Assembly: GCA_024697645.1 (NCBI GenBank)
Contig: JAILFH010000084.1
Span: forward strand, 1 to 63,118
Direction: 5' to 3'
DNA: 63,118 bases
Source of the DNA: Prevotella sp.
GTDB taxonomy: Bacteria > Bacteroidota > Bacteroidia > Bacteroidales > Bacteroidaceae
Part shown: positions 1-12,574 of the stretch, in pieces
Layout of the letters: each line of letters begins with the position of its first letter
Position numbering within the stretch: the first letter of the stretch is position 1
Notes under the pieces: generated by a model
What the model was told of the DNA's origin: nothing
What the model saw: only the letters and a program-made list of their open reading frames with translations
The model's database searches: none
Made by a program: the position numbers and the translations under genes

Positions 1-25
1 TTCAGTAATTTTGTCCTCGGTAAAC

Positions 26-90
26 ATTAGCGATATCTTTTAGTTTGACTTTATGGGTGGTACTACAAAGTTACTAAAAATATCGCTAAT
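26..90. repeat. Imperfect inverted repeat near the window start
   Basis: Positions 26-44 and 73-90 are reverse complements with one bulged base; the arms begin ATTAGCGATAT and end ATATCGCTAAT, and the loop is 28 nt. The rest of 1-179 is AT-rich with no ORF of note. The pair could be the end of an element or a terminator for a gene left of the window; I cannot tell which. Confidence 0.5.
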
Positions 91-179
91 TTCCTAATAA
101 TCAGACAATTATTTCATATATTATTTCGTCGAACTCACGTAAGATTTAGATAATTGGAAGTAGTGATAGAGTGACTCTG

Positions 180-241
180 AAACAAAAGACACACTCACCT
201 AAACAAAAGACACACTCACCTGAAGGAGATGAGTGTGCCTT
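180..241 (-). terminator. GH97 terminator with a duplicated 21-nt arm
   Basis: Read on the minus strand, downstream of the GH97 stop, GGCACACTCATCT pairs with AGGTGAGTGTGTC and is followed by the T-rich TTTTGTTT. The right arm plus T tract is perfectly duplicated in tandem (180-200 and 201-221, 21 nt each), so the hairpin can form with either copy. Confidence 0.65.
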
Positions 242-295
242 AGATTTATGATTTGCACAAGGGCAGAACTCTTGTTGCCTATGACTGAAAATGAT

Positions 296-3501
<3,206 letters not shown>

Positions 3502-6500
3502 TTACTTTGTTACCTTGGTAATTCTCACCGGTCCCATCAAACCTGCAGGGAGGAGGGGTGAGTCGGCACGATAGAACTGGCGAGGGGTATAGGTATACGG
3601 ATGCTCGCAATCAGGCTGACGATCTCCAATGATTCGGTTTACCCATTGGTTGATGACATGTATCTCGAGTTGATTATCTCCACTCACGAGCGCTTCTGTA
3701 ATATCAATCTTATAGGGAGCCTTCCAAAGCGTTCCCATCTCCTTGCCATTGACGAAGACTTGAGCCATACACCCTACTTCGCCTAAATCGAGCACAAGTC
3801 GTCCTTGCTGCAATTCCTCCTTCGAGAGTTGAAGCGTATTCTTGTAAACAGCCGTTCCCGAATAATAGCGAATGCCCTTGTCGTCGGAGTCAGTATATGA
3901 AATCAGATGATTGAACGTCGTCTCTTTAGGTCCACCCCACTCTTCATCGAACTGCACCGTCCAAGGAGTATCGATTGTCTTCAACAAGACTTCCTTGGGT
4001 TTGGGCAATTCAACCTTCGTTGCTTCAGCCTTTTCGCTAAACACCACGAACACTGCATCATAGGGAAGCAATTCGAGATGGACGCTGGTCTTGCCATCAC
4101 GAATCTCATAACCAACTTCCTCCATCTGACCCGTTTCAGCACGCCAGAGCATCGGTTTCAATCCACTAACGCGGAAACAGACATCGATTGTTCTTGGCTC
4201 GTCGCGACGATTGTTGAGCCAGTAGATTTCGCCTTCATCCGTTGAACGATGGACATAGTATAAATCTCGCATATCGGTTGCGGAAATATCCGGGGAGAGA
4301 TTCTTCAGCGCGTCGGCCATTGGCTGCAAACTCTCTTTAATGATTGGTCCTCCTTGCTGACGCAGGGAAGAGAGTTTCTGCTGCACAGCCTCGCACATGT
4401 GGCGACACTTATCGCTGAGAACAAGCACCCGATAGCGAGCCCCTGCTGGTGTTACAAAATACTGACCATCGAAACTGATGAGTTCGAGCAACGATTCCTT
4501 GTTGAGATAATCAAAGTTGAAACCAGCAGGAATCAGCGGATGCTGGTGTGCAAACATATTCGTCACCACATCGTCTTCACCATAATAATAAAGAATGTCG
4601 GCAACATTTTGTCCTTGCTGCAACAAATAACTACTACGGGCGAGATAGTCTGTCCAAGCACGGGCCTGCTCAGCCCAAGTCTCGTGGCGATTGAACCACT
4701 GACCATATTGCATCAGTCCAAGTCCCGGGCGCTTGTCGTCAAGTGGCTGATGGGCACTCTCATGAATCACAAAGCGATTGACGCCGCTCGCCATCTCAAG
4801 ATCTGCTGTAGGTTTCAGATTGCCTGGGTAAAATTGATAGGCACCACTCACATCACCCGATACGGTCATTGACTCACAAGCCACATATTTTCGGCCATAG
4901 AGATGAGCCACCGAAGCCGACTCACGAATGTCGCATTGAGCCATCAACTCATTAGAACTCATGGCCTTCTCACCTGGCGTCACCGCCCACATGGCTGCCA
5001 TCGGAATATCAGCCTTGCTCTTTGCCGACATTCCATCTACGAGGTAAAGACGACCGTTTTCATGTGATTCGAAATAGGTCTCAAGCCCATATTTACGGGC
5101 AATGCGGGCAGCATTCTCATACATGCATTCTTCAATGAGTTCGCCAATCGTGGTGCGCCAATCAAAGAGAAACTCCTCACTTTGTGCTGCGCTCTCAACA
5201 ATCTGACCCGTAAGCACAGGCATCCATGGGAGCAGACTGTAGCCTCGCCGCTTCTGGAACTCCTCAGCCATTCGCGGGGTCCAGGTTTCCCAACCCGCCT
5301 CGTAACTGTCGATGAGCAGATAGTGAAGCCCTCGCTCCCCCATCAGTCCTTGTGTGGCTTGCTTGTAAGTGTCCAGATAGTATTCGAGGAAGGAGGTAAA
5401 AGCATCCTTATCGAGTTTGGTCACCTCAAGTCCCGTCGCCTCCTTCGAGGCAGGATGATTCTCCTTACCCGTCAGCGTATAGCCAAAACGGATGATTCGC
5501 CAGTTGCCCTTCGGTGCTTTCCAAGCGAAATGGCCGTCGGAGTCCATGAATGGAGTCACGTCAACAATGTCGCTCAGACCAATCGTTTCATCCTGAGTGG
5601 CTGTGGTTTCATATTCCATCATATCGACAGGCGAGGCATAGCCGGCTTTCTCTTCCGCATGATTAATCTTCGAAACGGTAAAGAGTTGCCATTCGGGGGT
5701 GCGAGGAGGTTTCCTGTCGAAAACGATTCGGAAGAATCGAGCCTTGGTTGGCGGTATTTCCGTCGTCAACAGGGAGATGCTCCCATGAGGGATTCCACAA
5801 ACGCGGCAAAACGTCTGACCATCATCACTTACCTCAAGGTACTTCGTGACGGGCGATTTCAATGCTGCCCAGATGCCCCGATAGTTTCCGTCAACGATGC
5901 TCAGGGCCTTGACGGTCTGCGGTTTCTTCAGTTCGTATTGCACCCAGAAAGGCTCTTCACCTTCAGCGCTCATCGAAGCGATTGCACCCATCTCATCCAT
6001 TGTCTTATCGGTCTTTTTCACCCGAACTGCCAATACGGAGATGTCCTTGTACCAACGCTCTTTTAGAGGTTCATCCAACTGCACCTGAATACGCTTGCCA
6101 CCGCGAATGCGCTTCTCTGTCCACACCAGTCGCTTCATGGCCTGTTCGGGTTTGACCCAGGGACCTCCTGTATTACTCCAACCCGGGCAACTGGCAATCG
6201 CCACTTCCATACCCATCGAATCGGCCATATTGACTGCATAGCGGAAGTGATCCTGCCATTCGGGCGACATATAGACGAGGCGATTCTCAACGATTGGCGG
6301 CAACCCAAGTCCAGCCTCGAAACAGTGGAAACCTCCGATGCCCACACGATTCATCCATTCCAGATCCTTGCGAATACCGTCGCGGGTGATATTGCCGTCC
6401 ATCCAATGCCACCATACCCGCGGGCGTGCCTCTTGCGGCGGATTCAGGAAATTGCGCTGCAAATCCTGTGCCGCAGCCGACAATGTCAGCGTCAGTAGTA

Positions 6501-6522
6501 AAATGATTGTTTTCAGCCTCAT
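3502..6522 (-). CDS. GH106 alpha-L-rhamnosidase
   Basis: Secreted alpha-L-rhamnosidase acting on rhamnose-containing pectin or glycoside chains. Residues 1-18 form a signal peptide (MRLKTIILLLTLTLSAAA). The N-terminal block RPRVWWHWMDGNIT followed by GIRKDLEWMNRVGIGGF and SCPGWSNTGGPWVKPEQAMK is characteristic of GH106 (often annotated only as glycosyl hydrolase). The C-terminal part, about residues 880-1000, contains LDLGEVGCMAQVFVNGKEMG, the galactose-binding-like sandwich seen in GH2 and GH106 proteins. Length 1006 fits the family. The start lies 19 bp after the stop of the GH78 gene, so GH78 and GH106 are almost certainly one transcript. The two rhamnosidase families probably take different linkages of the same substrate (inference). 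The stop codon lies inside an octamer array. Confidence 0.9.
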   Translation of the reverse strand: MRLKTIILLLTLTLSAAAQDLQRNFLNPPQEARPRVWWHWMDGNITRDGIRKDLEWMNRVGIGGFHCFEAGLGLPPIVENRLVYMSPEWQDHFRYAVNMADSMGMEVAIASCPGWSNTGGPWVKPEQAMKRLVWTEKRIRGGKRIQVQLDEPLKERWYKDISVLAVRVKKTDKTMDEMGAIASMSAEGEEPFWVQYELKKPQTVKALSIVDGNYRGIWAALKSPVTKYLEVSDDGQTFCRVCGIPHGSISLLTTEIPPTKARFFRIVFDRKPPRTPEWQLFTVSKINHAEEKAGYASPVDMMEYETTATQDETIGLSDIVDVTPFMDSDGHFAWKAPKGNWRIIRFGYTLTGKENHPASKEATGLEVTKLDKDAFTSFLEYYLDTYKQATQGLMGERGLHYLLIDSYEAGWETWTPRMAEEFQKRRGYSLLPWMPVLTGQIVESAAQSEEFLFDWRTTIGELIEECMYENAARIARKYGLETYFESHENGRLYLVDGMSAKSKADIPMAAMWAVTPGEKAMSSNELMAQCDIRESASVAHLYGRKYVACESMTVSGDVSGAYQFYPGNLKPTADLEMASGVNRFVIHESAHQPLDDKRPGLGLMQYGQWFNRHETWAEQARAWTDYLARSSYLLQQGQNVADILYYYGEDDVVTNMFAHQHPLIPAGFNFDYLNKESLLELISFDGQYFVTPAGARYRVLVLSDKCRHMCEAVQQKLSSLRQQGGPIIKESLQPMADALKNLSPDISATDMRDLYYVHRSTDEGEIYWLNNRRDEPRTIDVCFRVSGLKPMLWRAETGQMEEVGYEIRDGKTSVHLELLPYDAVFVVFSEKAEATKVELPKPKEVLLKTIDTPWTVQFDEEWGGPKETTFNHLISYTDSDDKGIRYYSGTAVYKNTLQLSKEELQQGRLVLDLGEVGCMAQVFVNGKEMGTLWKAPYKIDITEALVSGDNQLEIHVINQWVNRIIGDRQPDCEHPYTYTPRQFYRADSPLLPAGLMGPVRITKVTK

Positions 6523-6541
6523 CTTCTTGTATTTATTGTTT

Positions 6542-9118
6542 TCAAATATTCATATCGTAGATGCCACAGGTGTATTCACGCCCTTTGATCGTAGCCGTTA
6601 CGCCAATAGGCAGTTCTACGTGTAATTGTGTTCCCTCCCGACGCACGACAATCGTGCCGTAGGGTGTTTCCTGCGTGACGTGAACCCACTCCAATCCTTC
6701 AGGCACTTGTGGAACTATGCGCACATGGCGATAGCCCGGCTCATCAGCAATGATGCCTCCAAGCGCCTGATAGAACCAACTTCCTATGCCGTTGAAACAA
6801 TTGTGCATACGGCTGCGCTCCCCATGCCAATGTTCCCAAGTGGCAGTTGCGCCTTGGTCGAGCATATAGAGATAGCCCGGGTAGCCGTGCTGCTTCAGCA
6901 TCTTGTACATCCAGTTGCACTTGCCCGCCTGAGTCGCCCATTCCGTAACGACAGGAATTCCGACGAGTCCCGTGCGCAGACGGTCGTTCTTGGACGTCAG
7001 TTTATTGCTCACGAGAGGCTCTAACGATTCCGGAACGATTCCGACAAGCAGCGGATAAGCCATATCAATCTGGCTACCTGATGCGTAAGTGGTATCTGCT
7101 GGATGATAGAGTTTTTCATTGATTCGTTGCTTCAGAGCATTATAGCGATGCTGATAGTCGGCCGCGTCTTTCTCAAGACCCAACGCGAGGGCTGTGCCTT
7201 TCAAATCCTGATAGACTTGACACAAAGCACAATTGTTGACCAAATCAACCGATTCCTGATTCTGAACATTGACACCCATTGGTGCAGCCCAGTCGCCGAG
7301 ATACCATTGACGATAATTTGTGTCGGGCCAACGCTTCAGCAATCCGTCAACCGTGTAAGCGTCGACATATCCTATCCAACGCTTCATGGCGGGATAACAG
7401 CGCTCAAGAAGTCGCTCGTCGCCGTAGTTCATATAAGTACGCCAAGGAGCCTGAACGATGAAACTGCACCAATAAGGGCCACCTCCAGCCAGATATGGAC
7501 AAGGTGCCGTGTGGGGAAGTCCACCATCTTCCTGCTGGGCATCAACCCACGCCTGCAGCCAGTTCATATAGAGTGGCGAAGTGGCAAAAAGCGTCTGAAG
7601 AGTCTGGGTGGAAGCATTTCCGTCGCCACCATACCCAAGACGCTCAATGCTGGCACAATCGACCATATAGCCATTGAACGCAAGATTGTCAAGCGTGTAT
7701 GCCACCATATCGTGAATCTTGTTGAGTTCTTCGTCTGAAGACTCGAAAGTCGCAGTAGGCTGGAAATCGGTACGAATGCGCATTGCGTTCACATTGTCCG
7801 CAACAGGTGCTTCGGAAAGATTCTCAAGCAGGACATAACGGAAGACATGATGATTGAAACGATTGACGAAATGGTCGCCCTCGGCATCGCCCGAAGAAAC
7901 ATATTCATCGAAGCCCATCACATCAAGCCAACCGTTATCAGCGCGGAAATCGCCGAATGATGCTTTTGTCACATGTCCTGCAGGCAGTTGAGGAAGTGTT
8001 ATCTCAAACAATCCGTTCACGATACGGCCAAAATCCACGAGCCAACGGCCTTCCCCATCGGCTTTGATACTTATAGGTTTCAGCGTTTCCTGAACACGAC
8101 AGGGTTCGCACATCTGTGGTGATGCAACGATATTCTGGACAGTAACGACATCGACGGGAGACCAAGTTGGAGCCTGCTGCCCTGCAGATTCAGTTGACGA
8201 AGCGTTTTCCTTCGTCGCTTGCCCATCAATCTTTGCCTCTTGCCCATCAATCTTTGTCTCTTTCAAGACCCTCGCGTCAATACGCTCACCACCAAATTGC
8301 ATCGGGCGCCAAGAACCTAAATCCACGTAACCGCTCCAAGTTCCTTCCCATGAAGAATCGGTCCAAACCAATGGAACTGCGCCTTTGGTGGTCAAAGCGT
8401 CTAATTCGGCCTTCACCAAGGGACTCTCATATTTTGCATCAAACGTAGTGGGCTTATACCAGCCCGAGCCCAACCTAATAATCAGTTCGTTTCTACCTTT
8501 TTTAATAAGTGAAGTCACATCATAGGTTACGATGAGCGTGCGTTTATTCATTTGCGACACTGCTGGCGTCAAAACATCCTCCGAAACTCGCTTTCCGTTG
8601 AGATAAACTTCGTGGTAACCCAGTGAATTCACGTGAAGCAACGCTATCTTGCCCACTTCTGAAACATCAAACTCCTTGCGCAACAACGACGAACGACCTT
8701 CGCCGGGAACTGCACCGATATAATCTCCGTGCAGAGAGTCGCCTTTGAGAATTCCCACGCCAAATCGCTGCTGTTCGCTCCATCGTGAGGCCTTGCCTTC
8801 ATCCGACCAAATGCGAACGCGCCACCAACCTTGCGAGCGCGAAGATAATGGCTTATTCCATTGAAGACGATTGCTCTCACCTGTACCTTTGAAACTCTCA
8901 ACACGACCTTCACCATCAGCCATCTGAACCTCAAATCTTGCTTGTCGCATTGGTTTTTCAGAACGAATCTTCCAACTGAAAGTTGGCTTGCCATTATCAA
9001 TGCCAAGTGGTTCCTGCAAACCTTCGCATCGCAAGTCGTACAACTCTGGCCGCATTGTTCCACACGACACGAGCATCAGTAGAAGCAACAGTTTTAAATA
9101 TTGTGTTAATCGTTTCAT
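6542..9118 (-). CDS. GH78 alpha-L-rhamnosidase
   Basis: Hydrolyses terminal alpha-L-rhamnose. The N terminus is a lipoprotein-like signal (MKRLTQYLKLLLLLMLVSCG, lipobox LVSC at residues 16-19), so it is probably anchored to the outer membrane or periplasmic face. It has the usual GH78 order: N-terminal beta-sandwich (YDLRCEGLQEPLGID...), Bac_rhamnosid N domain with GSGWYKPTTFDAKYES, the (alpha/alpha)6 barrel with DCASIERLGYGGDGNAS (matching the acidic family motif around DERLGWTGD) and GATATWEHW (matching the GAT-WERW motif), then a C-terminal beta domain. Between residues about 280 and 302 lies a low-complexity insert rich in KIDGQ repeats. It is first in the operon with GH106. Confidence 0.93.
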   Translation of the reverse strand: MKRLTQYLKLLLLLMLVSCGTMRPELYDLRCEGLQEPLGIDNGKPTFSWKIRSEKPMRQARFEVQMADGEGRVESFKGTGESNRLQWNKPLSSRSQGWWRVRIWSDEGKASRWSEQQRFGVGILKGDSLHGDYIGAVPGEGRSSLLRKEFDVSEVGKIALLHVNSLGYHEVYLNGKRVSEDVLTPAVSQMNKRTLIVTYDVTSLIKKGRNELIIRLGSGWYKPTTFDAKYESPLVKAELDALTTKGAVPLVWTDSSWEGTWSGYVDLGSWRPMQFGGERIDARVLKETKIDGQEAKIDGQATKENASSTESAGQQAPTWSPVDVVTVQNIVASPQMCEPCRVQETLKPISIKADGEGRWLVDFGRIVNGLFEITLPQLPAGHVTKASFGDFRADNGWLDVMGFDEYVSSGDAEGDHFVNRFNHHVFRYVLLENLSEAPVADNVNAMRIRTDFQPTATFESSDEELNKIHDMVAYTLDNLAFNGYMVDCASIERLGYGGDGNASTQTLQTLFATSPLYMNWLQAWVDAQQEDGGLPHTAPCPYLAGGGPYWCSFIVQAPWRTYMNYGDERLLERCYPAMKRWIGYVDAYTVDGLLKRWPDTNYRQWYLGDWAAPMGVNVQNQESVDLVNNCALCQVYQDLKGTALALGLEKDAADYQHRYNALKQRINEKLYHPADTTYASGSQIDMAYPLLVGIVPESLEPLVSNKLTSKNDRLRTGLVGIPVVTEWATQAGKCNWMYKMLKQHGYPGYLYMLDQGATATWEHWHGERSRMHNCFNGIGSWFYQALGGIIADEPGYRHVRIVPQVPEGLEWVHVTQETPYGTIVVRREGTQLHVELPIGVTATIKGREYTCGIYDMNI

Positions 9119-9213
9119 ATCATAGCGAGATTAATTATTTACTGTGGAGAATCAATCATTGAAAGACGAGAGTTCTGGGAGACCTTTTTACGTTATTTGC
9201 TTTTTTACTCCAT

Positions 9214-9306
9214 TATCGTTTCAAAACTTCCTTCTCTCAATCCCTTTATCGTTTCAAAACTTCCTTCTCTCAATCCCTTTATCGTTTCAAAACTTTCTTC
9301 TCCCTT
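9214..9306. repeat. Three tandem copies of a 33-bp unit overlapping the GDPD stop
   Basis: The ATCG of each unit falls at 9215, 9248 and 9281, an exact 33-bp period; each unit reads TTATCGTTTCAAAACTT then CCTTCTCTCAATCCC with small changes. The third copy contains the last codons and TGA stop (9287-9289) of the downstream-running GDPD gene, so the two other copies are tandem duplicates of that gene's 3' end, lying between it and the GH78 start. Confidence 0.9.
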
Positions 9307-10231
9307 TCTTTTCCAAATATTTAATGAGGAATTCGGGGCGGTCGGTCTGAATGATTGACGTTCCAAGGTTCAGAATCGGGGCGTAAATCTCATCAGGATT
9401 CGCGCTTTCAAATGCCCGGTCATCATCGTATTCACCACAAAGCGAACCCCAGATTGTATTCACCCAAACTTTGGAATTTACCTGCAGCGCCTTCTTCGCC
9501 GCCGCACGAACCTTTTCGTTCAACTTACCAAAACAAAGTTCAAACGCCAATGGAGGCTGAGGTGCATCAGCATAGCCATTGAACAGAGTCATATCGCTTT
9601 GGTCGGAAATGCTTACCACAGGCATATACATCATATTCCGAGGATATTGGGCCAGTTTTGCTTCTACTTCTGCACGCGGTCTTCCGCTCTTAATAAGAAC
9701 TTGATCGGTCATTCCCAACTCTTCAGTAATCGCAAGAACTTGGTCGTAATAGTCATAGCCCTGATCCACATTCACAACAATTCGGTCGCGACAAAGTTCC
9801 AAAGCCTGTCGCAGCGTTGGCATCTTCACCCCAGGTTTTCCGATACCATGCCCACGCTTCAAATCAAACTTCTGCAACTCCGCATAGGTGAAGTCTTTCA
9901 CGGCGCCACTTCCCGTTGTCGTACGATCAATCGTTCCATCGTGGCAAAGCACCAGAACACTATCTTTCGTCATTTTCAGGTCGAGTTCCATCACGTCCAC
10001 GCCCATCCGAATCACTGACTCAATGGCAGGCAATGAGTTCTCGGGATAGTTGCGCCAATCGCCCCGATGAGCCACTACTACCACATATTTAGAAGCAGGA
10101 TCGTGCAAGGCTGCCACCACTTTCTGAGCCTGATTGGCAGCCACTGGGTAGTTCTTCTGACTACACGACTGCAATGCAATCACGGCCATCAGGAGCAAAA
10201 TACCAGATAGGTAATTCTTCATCTTCATCAT
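9287..10231 (-). CDS. Glycerophosphodiester phosphodiesterase lipoprotein (GDPD family)
   Basis: Hydrolyses glycerophosphodiesters to glycerol-3-phosphate and an alcohol. AHRGDWRNYPEN near the N terminus, MELDLKMTKD and CHDGTIDRTT are the three GDPD signature blocks carrying the catalytic His pair and the metal-binding Glu/Asp. The likely start is the ATG at 10231 (or 10228/10222): it gives MMKMKNYLSGILLLMAVIAL and then a Cys lipobox (LQSC), so the protein is a lipoprotein. The open frame extends upstream to 10291, but a good promoter (10272-10302) lies inside that extension, which argues against the longer start. About 314 residues. The C terminus is encoded by the last copy of a 33-bp tandem repeat. 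Confidence 0.88.
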   Translation of the reverse strand: MMKMKNYLSGILLLMAVIALQSCSQKNYPVAANQAQKVVAALHDPASKYVVVVAHRGDWRNYPENSLPAIESVIRMGVDVMELDLKMTKDSVLVLCHDGTIDRTTTGSGAVKDFTYAELQKFDLKRGHGIGKPGVKMPTLRQALELCRDRIVVNVDQGYDYYDQVLAITEELGMTDQVLIKSGRPRAEVEAKLAQYPRNMMYMPVVSISDQSDMTLFNGYADAPQPPLAFELCFGKLNEKVRAAAKKALQVNSKVWVNTIWGSLCGEYDDDRAFESANPDEIYAPILNLGTSIIQTDRPEFLIKYLEKKGRRKF

Positions 10232-10271
10232 ACAACAAACATCATTCGGGTTAATAGATTTATTCAAATTG

Positions 10272-10302
10272 CAAATATACAATTTTCTCATGGAAAAAGC
10301 AA
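10272..10302 (-). promoter_or_regulatory. Bacteroidetes-type promoter for the GDPD gene
   Basis: On the minus strand TTG (10302-10300), a 20-nt spacer and TATATTTG (10279-10272). Transcription would start near 10266, some 35 nt before the chosen ATG, which fixes the gene start. Confidence 0.75.
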
Positions 10303-10323
10303 TAACTCGATTAAAGAAATTAT

Positions 10324-10369
10324 GAAAAAAAGAAACAAACGCACACTCACCAACAGAAGATGAGCGTGC
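10324..10369 (-). terminator. Terminator of the phospholipase-like gene
   Basis: Minus strand GCACGCTCA and TGAGTGTGC form a 9-bp stem (one A-C mismatch), followed by TTTGTTTCTTTTTTT. It lies 25 bp after the stop at 10394. The stem sequence resembles the one after GH97. Confidence 0.7.
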
Positions 10370-10393
10370 GAATTGAAAGATTTTCTTTACTTG

Positions 10394-11362
10394 TTATTTC
10401 TTTCCCTTGTCGGGTCCCCAAAGGCGATAGCGAATCCAGACGTGTAACCAAGCACGGGCAATTGAATCCACAGCATCGGCCATCAACTTTGAACTGTACT
10501 CCTCAAAACGCTCTGCTGCTGGTGTTGCTTTGTATTCTTTCCAACCCATGTCCTCAGAATCCTTTGGAATCATCTCATAAGCCAATAGGTAGGAATATTC
10601 CGTTACAGCACTCATGTAATCCCAGGTGCTGTATTCGCTGTTTCCCCAGTTATAGACAAATGGGCGAGATAGAATCTTCTCCTCTACATTCGACATCAGA
10701 CTTGTTATCTTCTCCGTCTTCAAGGGATAACCATCTGGATCATAGAAGAAGCGGTTATTGTCACTGTCTATTTTATAGGACTTCTCCACTCCACTCTCCC
10801 ATTGCTTTTCGATGGCTGCATGAATCGTACTGAGCGAACGGGCATCACAATGCAAAGGCATATGAGCATCGGCAATATAATGACTCATGATGAAGAACCT
10901 CATTGCCATATGAGTCGATGAAGGGGAAATGGGATTGCCCTTCTCTTCGCGATACTGAATCTTGAAATTATCAACGATTGTGTGTGCCATTGCGTCACAA
11001 CGGTCGCAGAGATTACCTTTCACAATGGTGAAAGGCTTTTCATAGAGCCCCGACTCCTCCATCATCAGATTTCGTATCTCCATCGTTTCTGGCAGCACCT
11101 TGAACAAGCGTGTTTCCTCGCTGATTTCATCAGGCTCATACTTCACACCATGGCTTTGTCCCTGATCGGCAAATACCTCATCGGGATACCAAGCACCTTG
11201 CACAACAAAATCACGATAGTTCTTGAACCAGCGCACAAGACTTTTGGCAAACTTCGCCACCTGCACCTCCGATTTTCCGCTGCCTTCAACCTCAGGCAAT
11301 GTAGCCTGATCAAGGCGCTTCATAGCCATAAACGCCAACCAAGCATGAGTGTACTTCTTCAT
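10394..11362 (-). CDS. Zinc-dependent phospholipase C / S1-P1 nuclease-fold protein
   Basis: A member of the all-helical zinc phospholipase C / S1-P1 nuclease superfamily, whose members use three zinc ions to hydrolyse phosphodiesters. Visible candidate ligands: THAW at residues 5-8, H-x3-D-x3-P-x-H in MSHYIADAHMPLHCDARSL, and IHAAIEKQWE shortly after, the usual spacing of the His/Asp/Glu ligands. The DRCDAMAH segment may supply another. There is no cleavable signal peptide, unlike classical S1/P1 nucleases, so the location is uncertain. 322 residues. Substrate cannot be told from sequence; it sits behind the GDPD gene, which suggests a phospholipid or phosphodiester role (inference). The gap of 162 bp and its own terminator suggest a separate transcript. 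Confidence 0.7.
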   Translation of the reverse strand: MKKYTHAWLAFMAMKRLDQATLPEVEGSGKSEVQVAKFAKSLVRWFKNYRDFVVQGAWYPDEVFADQGQSHGVKYEPDEISEETRLFKVLPETMEIRNLMMEESGLYEKPFTIVKGNLCDRCDAMAHTIVDNFKIQYREEKGNPISPSSTHMAMRFFIMSHYIADAHMPLHCDARSLSTIHAAIEKQWESGVEKSYKIDSDNNRFFYDPDGYPLKTEKITSLMSNVEEKILSRPFVYNWGNSEYSTWDYMSAVTEYSYLLAYEMIPKDSEDMGWKEYKATPAAERFEEYSSKLMADAVDSIARAWLHVWIRYRLWGPDKGKK

Positions 11363-11693
11363 TTTAGTAATTATTTAGTTAAACATCAACTTTCCATTTG
11401 CAAATATACAAAAATAATTCTTCATTGGTACGGTTCTACTGAAAAATATTTTACCTTATGAGCATTTTTCTGAAGACTTATTACTTTCCAAATGAAGTGC
11501 TAATGGCAAACTATCGTTTTTTTGAGAGATTAAGTCCATCAGCATGTATTTCAACCTTCAACTATAATTTTTCCATTTGAATTTATTCCATGATTCACAA
11601 AAAATAGTTATCTTTGTCATCGAATACAATATTACAAATCCCACAATTCTGACATTGGCGTATTGGTGGGAGACTTAAACAAATATCTGACCT
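11363..11693. other. 331-bp intergenic region with divergent promoters
   Basis: Divergent genes flank it. TATATTTG reads leftwards at 11408-11401 (phospholipase-like gene) and TATCTTTG reads rightwards at 11610-11617 (outer-membrane protein gene); neither has a clear TTG at the standard distance. No repeat or small gene seen. Confidence 0.5.
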
Positions 11694-12446
11694 ATGAATA
11701 GATTATTGTCTCTTTTGATTGCGCTTCTCCCTCTTTGCGCTTTCGCACAGGAGGAAGTTGGATTCACTGCTGACCGACCTGGAGCAACAACGGGTGTTGA
11801 TGTTCTGCCGAAAGGACGTTTCCAATGGGAAACAGGTGTGGCATGGGAGCGCTCCAAACTTGATGGACCTGCCGAAACGACTTGGACCATCAACAATTCT
11901 TTATTGCGACTGGGACTGTCCGAACACGCAGAACTGCGCCTTCAGGCTGATTATCTCTGCTCGTCTGTCGAGGGCTGCCATTACAACGGGTTTAGCGACG
12001 TTGCCATTGGCACAAAAGTTAAACTTTTCGAAGGGTGGAAAGCCGTACCTGAAGTAGCACTTCTTGCCAATGTCCTCATACCCGGAAGTGACGATTCTCA
12101 CTATCTGCCGCAGGAATGGGGTTGCCAGCTGGGTCTTGCATTCCAGAATCAACTTACGCCACGGCTCGCATTAAGTTATGAGGGGGACCTTATCTGGAGC
12201 GACGACAGCAAACCCTCTGCTTTCTATGGGCTCTGCCTCAGTTTCGATCTCACTGACCGCCTTTTCCTCTGCCTTGAGGAATACAACAACCACAATTCCG
12301 ATGGAACAGAATGCTGGTCGGAACTCTCCCTCGGCTACATGCTCACTCCCCGCCTCCAACTCGACCTTGGTTCAGACATCAGCCTCAGCCACCCAAATCG
12401 CTACCATAACCTCATGTTCGGCCTCTCCTGGCAGATTACGAAATAA
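11694..12446 (+). CDS. Outer-membrane beta-barrel, phenol MetA degradation-like transporter
   Basis: Signal peptide at residues 1-18 (MNRLLSLLIALLPLCAFA), then alternating amphipathic strands throughout and an even spread of aromatic residues, ending in LMFGLSWQITK, which fits an outer-membrane barrel. GFTADRPGATTGVDVLPKG near the N terminus is the usual opening of the MetA-pathway-of-phenol-degradation family (PF13557), where the name is historical and the cargo is unknown. 250 residues. Transcribed alone; it converges on the pectinase gene through a strong shared terminator. Confidence 0.75.
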   Translation: MNRLLSLLIALLPLCAFAQEEVGFTADRPGATTGVDVLPKGRFQWETGVAWERSKLDGPAETTWTINNSLLRLGLSEHAELRLQADYLCSSVEGCHYNGFSDVAIGTKVKLFEGWKAVPEVALLANVLIPGSDDSHYLPQEWGCQLGLAFQNQLTPRLALSYEGDLIWSDDSKPSAFYGLCLSFDLTDRLFLCLEEYNNHNSDGTECWSELSLGYMLTPRLQLDLGSDISLSHPNRYHNLMFGLSWQITK

Positions 12447-12504
12447 GTTTCAGAACTCCAAATATCAAATTCACAGAAATCACATTCAACACATTTATAT
12501 ATAC

Positions 12505-12548
12505 ATAGAGGCCGACTCAAGTAGATGAGTCGGCCTCTATATTTTGAA
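12505..12548. terminator. Bidirectional terminator between convergent genes
   Basis: Perfect 15-bp stem (12505-12519 with 12526-12540, core GAGGCCGACTCA) and a 6-nt loop, followed by ATATTTTG on the plus side and an AT-rich flank on the minus side. It serves the barrel gene and the pectinase gene. Confidence 0.85.
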
Positions 12549-12574
12549 TAGTGAAGTGTCGAAGAAGGCAGGAG

